Part shown: positions 49,493 through 60,733 of the stretch, in pieces
How the letters are laid out: every line of letters starts with the position of its first letter
How positions within the stretch are numbered: position 1 is the first letter of the stretch
From: Shumkonia mesophila
GTDB lineage: Bacteria; Pseudomonadota; Alphaproteobacteria; Rhodospirillales; Shumkoniaceae
DNA: 64,000 bases
Direction of reading: 5' to 3'
NCBI RefSeq assembly: GCF_026163695.1
Contig: NZ_JAOTID010000011.1
Span: 62,001-126,000 of the forward strand
Notes under the pieces: model-generated
The model's input: the letters and a program-made list of their open reading frames with translations, nothing else
What the model was told of the DNA's origin: nothing
The model's database searches: none
Program-made: the position numbers and the translations under genes

Positions 49493-51529
49493 GTGTTCGA
49501 CAAGGGGCAATCGGCGGACGATCTGGTCCAGCGCGGGTTGGCTCTGCATAAGCAGGGACGGCTGGCCGAGGCCCGCCCTCTTTATGCCGCCGCCCTGGCC
49601 AGCGATCCCGGGCACGCCGAGGCGTTGCACCTGATGGGGTTGGCCGCCTATCAGCAAGGCGATTTCGACGAGGCCTTGGCGCGTATCGAGGCGGCCATCC
49701 GCCAGCGGCCCGGCGTCGCCAAGTATCACAGCAACCGGGGCAACGCGCTCAAGGAAAAGGGACGGTTGGAAGAGGCCATCGCCGCCTACCGCCAGGCCAT
49801 CGCCCTCGATGCCGCCTTCGCCGACGCCCCCTTCAACCTGGGGGTGGCGTTGCGCGAGGCTGGCGACGCGCCCGGCGCCGTCCGGGCCTTCCAGGCGGCG
49901 CTCCGGCTCAATCCGTCCAACGTCGACACCCGGCAGAACCTGGCGACCGCGCTCTATTCGCTGGGCCGGCACGATCAATCCATCGATCTGTTCCGCGAAG
50001 TCCTCAAGGCTCGCCCGAATGCGGCCGAAGTCCACTTCAACCTGTCGCAGACCTTGGAAAGGGCCGGCCGCTACGCCGAGGCGATCGCCGAGGCCCGCGT
50101 CGCGCTCGCCCTCGCTCCCGCCTACGCGGCGGCGGCGGCGGCGCTCCACTTCCTGATGCGGCGCTGTTGCGCGTGGGAGGGCATGAGCGAGGTGGCCGCC
50201 GTCGTCGATGCCAACATCGACGCCGCCGGTCCCGGCGTTCGCGTCGCCGAGACGCCGTTTCTCAACGTCGGGCGGTGCGACGATCCGGTCCGCAACCTGG
50301 CGGTGGCCCGAAGCTGGGGAAACGCCCTGGCGAACAGCGTGTCGCCGCTGTTCGAGCGACGGCCGCCGTCGCCCCGGGCGGAGGGGCGCATCCGCCTGGG
50401 CTATCTTTCGTCCGACATGCAGAGCCACGCGGTGGGGCAACTCATGCGGGGCCTTCTGCGCCGCCACGACCATGGCCGCTTCCACGTCTCGGTCTATTCC
50501 TACGGCCGCGACGACGGCAGCGCCTACCGGCAGGACATCGTCCGGGCGTGCGACGCCTTCCTCGACATCCGCGACCTCGCCCACGCCGACGCGGCGCGGC
50601 GCATCCACGCCGACGGCACCGACATCCTGGTCGACCTCAACGGCTGGACGCGGGGTCACCGCCTGGCCATTTGCGCCTATCGGCCGGCGCCCGTCCAGGT
50701 CGGCTTCCTCGGCTATCCCGGGACCACCGGATGCCCGTTCATCGACTACGCCATCGTCGATTCGGTGGTCGTTCCCCCCGCGCATGCCGGCCTCTTCAGC
50801 GAGGCGCTCGTCTTCCTGCCGGACTGTTATCTGGTGACCGACGACGGCCAGGCCATCGCCGGGCGCGGCCCGTCGCGGGCCGAAGCGGGCCTGCCGGCGG
50901 ACGCGTTCGTATTTTGCTCGTTCAACGGGCCGGCCAAGGTCGAGCCGGTCATGTTCGATGCCTGGATGCGCATCCTGGGCGCCGTGCCCGGCAGCGTGCT
51001 GTGGCTGCGCCACGGCGACGATCTGGCCGACGCCAACCTGCGGGCGGAAGCGGAGCGCCGGGGCGTCGCCGGCGATCGCCTCGTCTTCGCCCGCGCGGTG
51101 CCGGGCAAGGACGACCATCTTTTCCGCATGGGGCTGGCCGACCTCGGGCTCGACACCCGCATCTACAACGGCCACACTACCACCGCCGACACCCTGTGGG
51201 CGGGGGTGCCGGTCGTCGCGCTGGAAGGCCGCCACTTCGCCTCGCGTGTCGCGGTGAGCTGCCTCAAGGCGGTGGGGCTCGACGAACTGGCGACTCCCAC
51301 CCTCGACGCATACGAGGCCCTGGCCATCCGCTTGGCGTGCCGGCCGGACGAGATCGGGCGCCTGCGCGAACGGCTGGCGGCCAACCGCCTGGCCTTCCCG
51401 CTGTTCGACACCGCCCGGTTCGCCCGCCACATCGAGCAGGCTTTCGAGACCATGTGGCGGCGCCATGAAGGGGGCGAGCGGCCTTCCCCCATCGTCGTCC
51501 CGCCCTGTCGCGCGGTGCCCACGCCATAA
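49493..51529 (+). CDS. TPR-containing O-GlcNAc transferase-like protein (SPINDLY type, GT41)
   Basis: The 678-residue protein has about six tetratricopeptide repeats in the first 220 residues (AEALHLMGLAAYQQGDFDEA, KYHSNRGNALKEKGRLEEA and similar). It is followed by a GT41 catalytic region: RIRLGYLSSDMQSHAVGQLM, VQVGFLGYPGTTGCPFIDYA, then FCSFNGPAKVEPVMFDAWMR and THTTTADTLWAGVPVV-like motif at HTTTADTLWAGVPVVALEGRH. Eukaryotic OGT and bacterial SPY modify protein hydroxyls with GlcNAc or fucose. GTG at 49493 follows GAGGAGAGGGATCGGC. The target may be a secreted or flagellar protein; none is nearby. Confidence 0.85.
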   Translation: MFDKGQSADDLVQRGLALHKQGRLAEARPLYAAALASDPGHAEALHLMGLAAYQQGDFDEALARIEAAIRQRPGVAKYHSNRGNALKEKGRLEEAIAAYRQAIALDAAFADAPFNLGVALREAGDAPGAVRAFQAALRLNPSNVDTRQNLATALYSLGRHDQSIDLFREVLKARPNAAEVHFNLSQTLERAGRYAEAIAEARVALALAPAYAAAAAALHFLMRRCCAWEGMSEVAAVVDANIDAAGPGVRVAETPFLNVGRCDDPVRNLAVARSWGNALANSVSPLFERRPPSPRAEGRIRLGYLSSDMQSHAVGQLMRGLLRRHDHGRFHVSVYSYGRDDGSAYRQDIVRACDAFLDIRDLAHADAARRIHADGTDILVDLNGWTRGHRLAICAYRPAPVQVGFLGYPGTTGCPFIDYAIVDSVVVPPAHAGLFSEALVFLPDCYLVTDDGQAIAGRGPSRAEAGLPADAFVFCSFNGPAKVEPVMFDAWMRILGAVPGSVLWLRHGDDLADANLRAEAERRGVAGDRLVFARAVPGKDDHLFRMGLADLGLDTRIYNGHTTTADTLWAGVPVVALEGRHFASRVAVSCLKAVGLDELATPTLDAYEALAIRLACRPDEIGRLRERLAANRLAFPLFDTARFARHIEQAFETMWRRHEGGERPSPIVVPPCRAVPTP

Positions 51530-52061
51530 ATCCGCCACGATCATTCTCTATCCATCATAACCGTGATCGGAGCGGTGGAACGAGGGGAAATGGCGGAATC
51601 GAGCCGGGAACGGGCGGAAAAGGTATGCCCTAAGCCCTTGAAAAGATTCCCGTCAGGCCCCCTTGCGAATCCTGGCGATTTGGATAGAATTCGCGGCCGA
51701 TGCGTTGGGGCGTTTTCCCTGGCTTGTCGTAGGAGTTGGGTTGTGGTCGCCGGTTGTCTGTCCGCCTCTCGTGGGGCGGCTTTTTTCTTGGGAAGGCCCT
51801 TCGCCCCTGCGGCGTTCCGCTCCGGCGCTTTTCATATTTCTTTTTGGCGGAACAACGAGCGTCCGCCCGATCGTGACGCCTGGCCGAGTCTCCGGCGGGT
51901 GGGAGCGGCTTCGTTGGCTTCCCTTCCCTGACGGGGTCGAGCCGTCCTACCTCCGAATTTCCCGGAACTGAGCTCTCCACACATCGATTTACAGAAACAG
52001 GGTCCGTCCCAACATTCGTCATCCGATGAAGCAGGGCGTCCCGACAAAAGAACAGACGGTC
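51530..52061. other. Intergenic region before the beta-glucan synthase, with candidate sRNA
   Basis: About 530 bases without a gene. The middle contains a good sigma70-like promoter and hairpin that define a possible small RNA at 51697-51786 (listed separately). The final 270 bases form a long leader for the glucan synthase gene. Open frames on either strand have no protein-like composition. Confidence 0.45.
51663..51786 (+). ncRNA. Candidate small RNA with own promoter and terminator
   Basis: TTGCGA (51663-51668) and TAGAAT (51685-51690) are spaced by 16 bases, a good sigma70-type promoter. A hairpin CCGCC (51762-51766) and GGCGG (51775-51779) is followed by CTTTTTT (51780-51786). The transcript would be about 90 bases and contains no ribosome site or long frame. 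It could also be a terminated leader of the downstream glucan synthase gene. No known RNA family was recognized. Confidence 0.45.
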
Positions 52062-54692
52062 ATGAGAATCCTCAACTACCTTGCGATCATCCCCTTTGCG
52101 GTGCTTTCCGTGGTGCTGTGGGCCATGGCCGATCGATCCTCCGACGAGCCGAACTGGCCGGACCGCGTCAAGGGGGTCGCTTTCTCGCCCTACCGGCTCC
52201 AGCACAATCCCGTCAGCGAGATCGACCCCACGCTCGACGATATCCGCGCCGACATCGAGCTCCTGGCCGGCAAGGTGACGAACCTGCGCACGTATACGGT
52301 GAAGGGCACGTTGGGCGACATCCCGATGCTGGCCGCCGACGCCGGCATGACGGTGACGCTGGGGATCTGGATCAACGGCGACAAGGCGGCCAACGAGGTC
52401 GAACTCGAACGCGGGATCGCCATTGCCAAGGCCAACCGCAACGTCACGCGCGTCATCGTCGGGAACGAAGTGATGGTTCGCCGGGAGCTTGAGCTCAAGG
52501 AACTCGTCTCCTACGTGGACAGGGCGCGCCAGGCGCTGGCCAAGCGCCGCATCCCGGTGAGCACGGCCGAGACCTGGGATATCTGGCTGGCCAACCCCGA
52601 ACTCGGCCGCCATGTCGACTATGTCGCCGCCCACATCCTGCCCTACTGGGAAGGCGTCCATCTGGATTACGCGATGGACCACGTGAGGGCGCGCTACGCC
52701 GATCTCAAGACCACTTTCCCGAAGCTCCCCATCGTCATCGCCGAGGCGGGTTGGCCGTCCACCGGCCGTGCCCGCAAGGACGCCGTGGCCTCCAACGCCA
52801 ACGAGGGCATCTTCCTGCGCCGTTTCCTTTCCGAGGCGCACCGGGAGCGCTGGGACTATTCACTGATGGAGGCCTTCGACCAGCCATGGAAGGCCATCTC
52901 CGAAGGCGCGGTCGGCGCCTACTGGGGCGTCTGGGACGCCGAGCGCAACGCCAAGTTCTCGTTCACGCAACCGCTCCGCCACCTGCCGCAGTGGCCGGGC
53001 CTGGCCATCGCGACGGCGGCCATCGCTTTTGCCTCGCTGGGCTTCCTGCTGCGCGACGGCACCCTGCTGAAAAACCGCGGCCGCAGCTTCCTGACCATCG
53101 TCGCCCATGGGGTGGCGGCGGGCGCCGTGTGGATCGGCTTTGAATACTTCAACCAGTACATGACGCCGCTCAGCATTTCCATCGGCATCGTGCTTTTCAT
53201 CGGTTTCTTCGGCTTGGCCGTGGTGCTGCTGACCGAGGCCCACGAGATGGCCGAGGCCGCCTGGGTGAAGGCGCGTCGCCGTTCGTTCGCCCCGGCCCCG
53301 GTCGCTTCCGGGGCGCCGTTGCCCAAGGTCTCCATCCACGTGCCGGCCTACAACGAGCCGCCGGAAATGATGATCGACACCTTGAACGCGCTGTCGCGCC
53401 TCGACTATCCAGACTTCGAGGTGCTGGTCATCGACAACAACACCAAGGACGAGGCGGTGTGGCGCCCGGTCGAGGCGCATTGCCAGCGCTTGGGCGAGCG
53501 GTTCAAGTTCTTCCACGTCTGCCCGCTGGCCGGCTACAAGGCGGGCGCGCTCAACTACATCCTCGAACGCACCTCTCCGGATGCCGAGGTGGTGGCCGTC
53601 ATCGACAGCGACTACATGGTCTCGCCCGACTGGCTCAAGGATCTGGTGCCGCACTTCAACCGGCCCGAGATCGCCATCGTCCAGGCGCCGCAGGACTACC
53701 GCGACGAGCACGAAAACATCTTCAAGAAGATGTGCTACGCCGAATACCGCGGCTTCTTCCACATCGGCATGGTGACGCGCAACGACCGCAACGCCATCAT
53801 TCAGCACGGCACCATGACGATGATCCGCACCCGCGTGCTGCGCGACGTGGGCGGCTGGGCCGAGTGGTGCATCACCGAGGACGCCGAGCTAGGCCTCAAG
53901 ATCCTGGAGAAGGGGTGGGAGGAAGCCTACGTCGAGAAGTCCTATGGCCGCGGCCTGATGCCCGATACCTTCATCGATTTCAAGAAACAGCGCTCGCGCT
54001 GGGCTTTCGGGGCCATCCAGATCCTGCGCAGCCATACGCGCGACATGTTCAGCCTGACCCAGTCGCGCCTGACGCTGGGCCAGCGCTACCACTTCCTGGC
54101 CGGCTGGCTGCCGTGGATGGCCGACGGGCTCAACCTCGCCTTCACGCTGGGCGCGGTGCTGTGGTCGATCGGCATGCTGATCTGGCCACTCGCGGTAGAG
54201 GCCCCGTTGGCCGCCTGCGCCATTCCGCCGTTCGCGCTGTTCTCGTTCAAGCTGATCAAGCTGCTGGTGCTTTATCGCGCCCGCGTGCGCATCCCATTCT
54301 CGCTTTCCGTCGGCGCCGCGGTGGCCGGTCTGGCCCTGTCCCACACCGTCGCCAAGGCGGTGATCGCCGGTTTCCTGACCAAGGAACGGCCGTTCTTCCG
54401 CACGCCGAAGTGCGAGAACAAGCCGCTTTTCGTGCAGGCCCTGCTGGCCGTGCAGGAAGAGGTGGCACTGCTGGTGGTGCTGGTCGGCATGGCCGTTGCC
54501 GTGTGGATGGTCGATACCGGCTGGACCTTCGAGGTCCGCGTGTGGTGCGGCATGCTGGTGATGATGGCGCTGCCCCACCTGGCGGCGCTCGCCATGTCGA
54601 TCCTCAACGTCCTGCCGGCCCGCCGTCCGGCGCTGCCCAGGGTCATGCCCCAGGCGACCAAGCCGGCCGGCGATACCGTCTCGGCAGGCTGA
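52062..54692 (+). CDS. Beta-(1,3)-glucan synthase, GH17-GT2 fusion (NdvB-like)
   Basis: The 876-residue membrane protein has an N-terminal anchor helix (RILNYLAIIPFAVLSVVLW). A GH17 glycoside-hydrolase-like domain follows (about 35-295) with VIVGNEVM (acid/base Glu) and IVIAEAGWPSTG (nucleophile). Three helices come next, and then a GT2 processive glycosyltransferase (about 430-720): HVPAYNEPPEM, VAVIDSDYM, WCITEDAELGLKI and the Q-x-x-R-W motif in KKQRSRWAFG. C-terminal helices complete it. Such fusions make cyclic or linear beta-1,3/1,6-glucans for envelope osmoprotection. ATG at 52062 preferred over 52026, where no ribosome site is clear. Confidence 0.9.
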   Translation: MRILNYLAIIPFAVLSVVLWAMADRSSDEPNWPDRVKGVAFSPYRLQHNPVSEIDPTLDDIRADIELLAGKVTNLRTYTVKGTLGDIPMLAADAGMTVTLGIWINGDKAANEVELERGIAIAKANRNVTRVIVGNEVMVRRELELKELVSYVDRARQALAKRRIPVSTAETWDIWLANPELGRHVDYVAAHILPYWEGVHLDYAMDHVRARYADLKTTFPKLPIVIAEAGWPSTGRARKDAVASNANEGIFLRRFLSEAHRERWDYSLMEAFDQPWKAISEGAVGAYWGVWDAERNAKFSFTQPLRHLPQWPGLAIATAAIAFASLGFLLRDGTLLKNRGRSFLTIVAHGVAAGAVWIGFEYFNQYMTPLSISIGIVLFIGFFGLAVVLLTEAHEMAEAAWVKARRRSFAPAPVASGAPLPKVSIHVPAYNEPPEMMIDTLNALSRLDYPDFEVLVIDNNTKDEAVWRPVEAHCQRLGERFKFFHVCPLAGYKAGALNYILERTSPDAEVVAVIDSDYMVSPDWLKDLVPHFNRPEIAIVQAPQDYRDEHENIFKKMCYAEYRGFFHIGMVTRNDRNAIIQHGTMTMIRTRVLRDVGGWAEWCITEDAELGLKILEKGWEEAYVEKSYGRGLMPDTFIDFKKQRSRWAFGAIQILRSHTRDMFSLTQSRLTLGQRYHFLAGWLPWMADGLNLAFTLGAVLWSIGMLIWPLAVEAPLAACAIPPFALFSFKLIKLLVLYRARVRIPFSLSVGAAVAGLALSHTVAKAVIAGFLTKERPFFRTPKCENKPLFVQALLAVQEEVALLVVLVGMAVAVWMVDTGWTFEVRVWCGMLVMMALPHLAALAMSILNVLPARRPALPRVMPQATKPAGDTVSAG

Positions 54693-54720
54693 ACGGCTTT
54701 CGATATTCCGTTCCATGCGA

Positions 54721-54753
54721 AACCCCCGGGGGCGACCCCGGGGGTTTTCGTTT
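54721..54753 (+). terminator. Rho-independent terminator after the glucan synthase gene
   Basis: An 11-bp stem AACCCCCGGGG and CCCCGGGGGTT around GCGA at 54721-54746, followed by TTCGTTTGG. It lies 28 bases after the stop of the glucan synthase. Confidence 0.75.
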
Positions 54754-54780
54754 GGGGGCGGTGCCTTGCGGCGGGACCCT

Positions 54781-55776
54781 TCAGCGCTTCTCGCTGTCCA
54801 GGTGGGCCATCAGCGGCGCCGGATAGCGCTCGCCGGCCGCCGCCCCCTTGGGCACGGCGCGCTCGATGGCGGCGAGGTCTTCGGCGGTGAGGGAGAGATC
54901 GAGCGCGCCGAGCGATTCGGCCAGCTGGTCGCGGCGCCGGGCGCCCACCAGCGGCACGATGTCCTCGCCCTGCGCCGCCACCCAGGCGACGGCCATCTGC
55001 GCGGCACTCGCTTCTTTGGCTTCGGCCAGCCGGCCGAGGGCCTCGGCGAGCGCCAGGTTGGCCTCGGCGTTGGCGCCCTGGAAGCGCGGGCTGCGCGAGC
55101 GGAAATCGCCGGGGGTCACGGCCTCCTTGCGGAAGTGGCCGCTGATCAGGCCGCGTGACAGCACGCCATAGGCGGTGATGCCGATGCCGAGTTCGCGCAC
55201 GGTGGGCAGGATGGCGTCCTCGATGCCGCGCGAGATCAGCGAATACTCGATCTGCAGGTCGCAGATGGGGTGGACGGCGGCGGCGCGGCGGATCGTTTCC
55301 GCGCCCATCTCGGAAAGCCCGATGTAGCGCACATAGCCGGCCTTCACCATGTCGGCGATGGCGCCCACCGTATCCTCGATCGGCACCTGGGGGTCGAGCC
55401 GCGAGGGCCGGTAGATGTCGATGTGGTCGAGCCCGAGGCGTTGCAGAGAATAGGCCAGAAAACTCTTTACCGCCGCCGGCCGGGCATCGTACAGGGACCA
55501 GCCGCCGGCCGGGTCGCGCAGGGCCCCGAACTTGACGCTGACGATCGCCTTGTCGCGGGCGACGCCCTTCAAGGCCTCGCCGATCAGCATCTCGTTGTGG
55601 CCCATGCCGTAGAAGTCGCCGGTATCGAGCAGGGTGACGCCGGCCTCCAGCGCCGCGTGGATGGTGGCGATGCTTTCCTGGCGGTCGGCCGGGCCGTACA
55701 TGCCCGACATTCCCATGCAGCCGAGGCCGAGGGCGGAAACGGTGGGGCCGCCGGTCCCCAATCGACGCTGATGCAT
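54781..55776 (-). CDS. Aldo/keto reductase (AKR13-like)
   Basis: The 331-residue TIM-barrel enzyme has TLLDTGDFYGMGHNE with tetrad Asp and Tyr and VSVKFGAL with the tetrad Lys. The position normally occupied by the tetrad His is in DIYRPSRLDPQVPIED, where Arg-Pro-Ser-Arg is found; a known clade has RPARLD in this place and may use a different proton donor. The C-terminal VPLVGARRRDQL binds NADPH. It is divergent from the LysR gene, which probably regulates it. Confidence 0.88.
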   Translation of the reverse strand: MHQRRLGTGGPTVSALGLGCMGMSGMYGPADRQESIATIHAALEAGVTLLDTGDFYGMGHNEMLIGEALKGVARDKAIVSVKFGALRDPAGGWSLYDARPAAVKSFLAYSLQRLGLDHIDIYRPSRLDPQVPIEDTVGAIADMVKAGYVRYIGLSEMGAETIRRAAAVHPICDLQIEYSLISRGIEDAILPTVRELGIGITAYGVLSRGLISGHFRKEAVTPGDFRSRSPRFQGANAEANLALAEALGRLAEAKEASAAQMAVAWVAAQGEDIVPLVGARRRDQLAESLGALDLSLTAEDLAAIERAVPKGAAAGERYPAPLMAHLDSEKR

Positions 55777-55895
55777 ATCCTTAATCTCCTTGGCAGTAGA
55801 TCGGCCGTCGTCGGCCCGCTGACAAGGAGTATGGGGTCTGGCGTGGCGTTCGATAATCCGCTATTCATGCTACAGGTTGTGCGGATTTACGAACA
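55777..55895. promoter_or_regulatory. Divergent promoter region between aldo/keto reductase and LysR genes
   Basis: 119 bases between the two divergent starts. LysR regulators usually bind such regions at a T-N11-A site; no unique site was picked out. The region is moderately AT rich near 55855-55890. Confidence 0.45.
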
Positions 55896-56795
55896 ATGAT
55901 GGGACCCGATCTCGGCGATCTCGGCGCTTTCGCCGCCGTCGCCCGGCATCGCAGCTTTCGCGGCGCGGCGAGAGTGCAGGGCGTTTCCGCCTCGGCCCTC
56001 AGCGAGGCGATGCGCCGGCTGGAGGCGCGGCTGGGCGTGCGCCTGCTCAACCGAACGACCCGCAGCGTGACGCCGACCGAGGCGGGAACCCGGCTGCTCG
56101 AGCGCCTGGTTCCGGCGCTGGGGGCGGTATCGGGGGCCCTCGACGCCGTCAACAGTTTCCGCGACAGCCCGGCCGGCACGCTCAGGCTCAACGTGCCGAC
56201 CATCGTGGCGCGCCTCGTCCTGCCGCCGATCGCCGCCGAATTCCTGAGGGCCTATCCGGGCATCGCGCTTGAAGTCAGCGCCGAGGACAGCTTCATCGAC
56301 GTGCTGGCGGCCGGCTTCGATGCCGGCGTGCGTTACGACGAGCGGCTGGAGAAGGACATGATCGCCGTGCCCATCGGGCCCCGCGTCCAGCGCTTCGCGG
56401 CGGCGGCGGCGCCCCCCTATCTGGCGGCGCACGGCCGGCCGGCGCACCCGCGGGATCTGCTTGGCCATGCCTGCATCCGCCATCGCTTCGCCAGCGGCGT
56501 CGCCCTGCCGTGGGAGTTCGAGCGCAACGGAGAAATCGTCCGGCTGAGCCCGGCCGGGCCCCTCGTCGCCAACACCCTGGAACTCGAGCTGGCCGCCGCC
56601 CTTGCCGGCCTCGGCATCGTCTACACCTTCGAGGAATGCTTGGCCGGGGCGCTGGCCGAGGGCGCCATGGCGCCGGTGCTTGAAGAGTGGTGGCAGAGCT
56701 TCTCCGGCCCCTTCCTTTACTACGCCGGCCGCCGCCACATGCCGGCGCCGCTGCGCGCCTTCGTCGACTTCATCAAGGCGCGGCCGGCGGGCTGA
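55896..56795 (+). CDS. LysR-family transcriptional regulator
   Basis: The 299-residue protein has the N-terminal LysR winged helix (FRGAARVQGVSASALSEAMR, then RLEARLGVRLLNRTTRSVTP) and the periplasmic-binding-type effector domain (about 90-290). It belongs to the subfamily that starts DLGDLGAFAAVARHRSF. It is divergent from the aldo/keto reductase at 54781 and likely controls it. The effector is not known. ATG at 55896. Confidence 0.9.
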   Translation: MMGPDLGDLGAFAAVARHRSFRGAARVQGVSASALSEAMRRLEARLGVRLLNRTTRSVTPTEAGTRLLERLVPALGAVSGALDAVNSFRDSPAGTLRLNVPTIVARLVLPPIAAEFLRAYPGIALEVSAEDSFIDVLAAGFDAGVRYDERLEKDMIAVPIGPRVQRFAAAAAPPYLAAHGRPAHPRDLLGHACIRHRFASGVALPWEFERNGEIVRLSPAGPLVANTLELELAAALAGLGIVYTFEECLAGALAEGAMAPVLEEWWQSFSGPFLYYAGRRHMPAPLRAFVDFIKARPAG

Positions 56796-57390
56796 CGCGC
56801 CCGCAGTGGAGATCCCGTATCCGGCCGTCGCTCAGCCGATAAATCCATCCGTGAACGGCCAACCGCTGGCCGCGTTCCCACGCCTGGGTGACGATCGGCG
56901 AATGGCAGACCGCCTCCACCTGGTGGGCGACGTTGAGTTCGCACACCCGGTCGACCCGCGCCTCGTGGTCAGGCAGATCGGCCAGCGCCTCGCGATGCTC
57001 CCGGCAAAGGTCGCGCACCGGGGCCAGCCAGTGCCCGACCAGGCCCTCCGGCGAGCCGTCGAGCACGGCCTGGACGCCGCCGCAGCCGTAATGCCCACAG
57101 ACGATGATGTGCTTGACGGCAAGCTTCTCGACGGCGAACTGCAGGACCGACATACAGTTGATGTCGGCCGGATAGACCAGGTTGGCGATGTTGCGGTGCA
57201 CGAACACCTCGCCGGGCTCGAGCCCGGTGATGACGTTGGCCGGCACCCGGCTGTCGGAACAGCCGATCCACAGGAATTCCGGGGTGTGCAGGGCGGACAG
57301 GCGGCTGAAGTAGCGGGGGTCCGCCGCGATGCGTTCCTGCGACCACCGGAGGTTTTCCTCCAGCAGATCGTCCGGTGTCTTCTTGTCCAT
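56773..57390 (-). CDS. Beta-class carbonic anhydrase
   Basis: The 205-residue zinc enzyme has IGCSDSRVPANV (Cys ligand and Asp-Arg dyad) and CGHYGCGGVQAVL (His and second Cys ligands). It interconverts CO2 and bicarbonate. ATG at 57390; the 23-base overlap with the LysR gene is convergent. The gene is divergent from glgX, from which 132 bases separate it. Confidence 0.92.
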   Translation of the reverse strand: MDKKTPDDLLEENLRWSQERIAADPRYFSRLSALHTPEFLWIGCSDSRVPANVITGLEPGEVFVHRNIANLVYPADINCMSVLQFAVEKLAVKHIIVCGHYGCGGVQAVLDGSPEGLVGHWLAPVRDLCREHREALADLPDHEARVDRVCELNVAHQVEAVCHSPIVTQAWERGQRLAVHGWIYRLSDGRIRDLHCGRVSPPAAP

Positions 57391-57522
57391 CCGCTGCCTC
57401 CGCTGGCCGGTCGCGTCCTGCCACACAATATAGGGATGATGGCGGGAGTTCGGCCACACTTCGCAGCCTTCGGTGGAACCATCCATCCGCCCCGGACGGT
57501 TGCAAATCCGAGGAGACCCAAG

Positions 57523-59667
<2,145 letters not shown>

Positions 59668-59728
59668 CGGCGGCAGGGGAGGAGGGGGATGCCGAACCGA
59701 ATCGATTCCCCTCGTACGCCCGCCCTAC

Positions 59729-60607
59729 CTACCCGCGATGCGGCGGGAAGCGGTTCAGCGGGATCTTGAGGTAGGAGACGCCGTTGGCTTCCGGCTCGGG
59801 CAGCCGGCCACCCCGCATGTTGACCTGGAGCGCGTCGACCATCAGGGCCGGCAGCGGCAGCGTGGCGTCTCGCTTGGTGCGCATCGCCACGAAGGCGTCC
59901 TCGGTCATGCCGTTGAGGTGGGGGTTGTCGCGGCGCTGTTGGCCGACCGTCGACATCCAGCGCGTCTCGCGCCCGTTGGGGCGATAGTCATGGCCGGTAA
60001 AGAGCCGGGTGTCGGAGGGCAGCGCCAGGATGCACTGGATGCTGCGATAGAGTTGGGCCGCGTCGCCGCCGGGAAAGTCGGCCCTGGCCGTGCCGCCGTC
60101 CGGCATGAAGATGGTGTCGGCCACGAAGGCGGCGTCCCCGACCACATACGTGACCGAGGCCGCCGTGTGGCCGGGCGTCGCCATCACCCGCACGTCGAGG
60201 CTGCCCACGCTTACGTGCTCGCCGTCGGCCAGCAGGCGGTCCCATTGCGAACCGTCGGCGGCGAAATCCGCGAGGTTGTAGATCTTCTTCCAGATCTTCT
60301 GGACGGCGATGGTGCCCTCGCCGATCGCCATCGGGGCGCCGAACTGCTCCTTGAGGAAGGCGGCGGCCGAGAAATGGTCGGCGTGGGGGTGGGTATCCAA
60401 GATCCACTCGACCGTCAGCCCGTTGTCCTTGACGAAGGCCACCATGCGTTGGGCGAAGTCGGTATAGGTGGCCCGCGCGCAGCGGTCGTAATCGAGCACC
60501 GGGTCGATCAGGGCGCAGCGGCCGGTTGTGGGGTCGGCGGCGACGTAGGCGACGGACCCGGTCGATTCGTGGAAAAAGCCGGTGACCTCGGGTCGGTTGA
60601 CGATCAT
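59729..60607 (-). CDS. MBL-fold metallohydrolase, persulfide dioxygenase-like (ETHE1/Blh)
   Basis: The 292-residue metallo-beta-lactamase-fold protein has ILDTHPHADHFSAAAFL (H-x-H-x-D-H metal motif), TPGHTAASVTYVV and LFTGHDYRPNG. Length and the start GFFHESTGSVAYVAADP fit the Blh/ETHE1-type subgroup that uses iron and oxidizes glutathione persulfide to sulfite. CAGGAGGTAAGGGCC precedes the ATG at 60607. Function in sulfide detoxification is inferred from family. Confidence 0.87.
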   Translation of the reverse strand: MIVNRPEVTGFFHESTGSVAYVAADPTTGRCALIDPVLDYDRCARATYTDFAQRMVAFVKDNGLTVEWILDTHPHADHFSAAAFLKEQFGAPMAIGEGTIAVQKIWKKIYNLADFAADGSQWDRLLADGEHVSVGSLDVRVMATPGHTAASVTYVVGDAAFVADTIFMPDGGTARADFPGGDAAQLYRSIQCILALPSDTRLFTGHDYRPNGRETRWMSTVGQQRRDNPHLNGMTEDAFVAMRTKRDATLPLPALMVDALQVNMRGGRLPEPEANGVSYLKIPLNRFPPHRG

Positions 60608-60733
60608 GGCCCTTACCTCCTGGAGCAGCGGGCGGCCCGATATTTAAGCCACCGCGGCGGTGCTTGCGGTAGCACAATTTTGGGCTAAGCCTTCACGCTT
60701 CGCGGCAATGTCTTCAATCTGAAAGGGGCGCAG

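Noticed and set aside
48824..51544. Minus-strand 906-codon open frame
   Set aside because: Antisense to the SPINDLY-like gene and overlapping the membrane-protein gene. Low-complexity composition with no domains.
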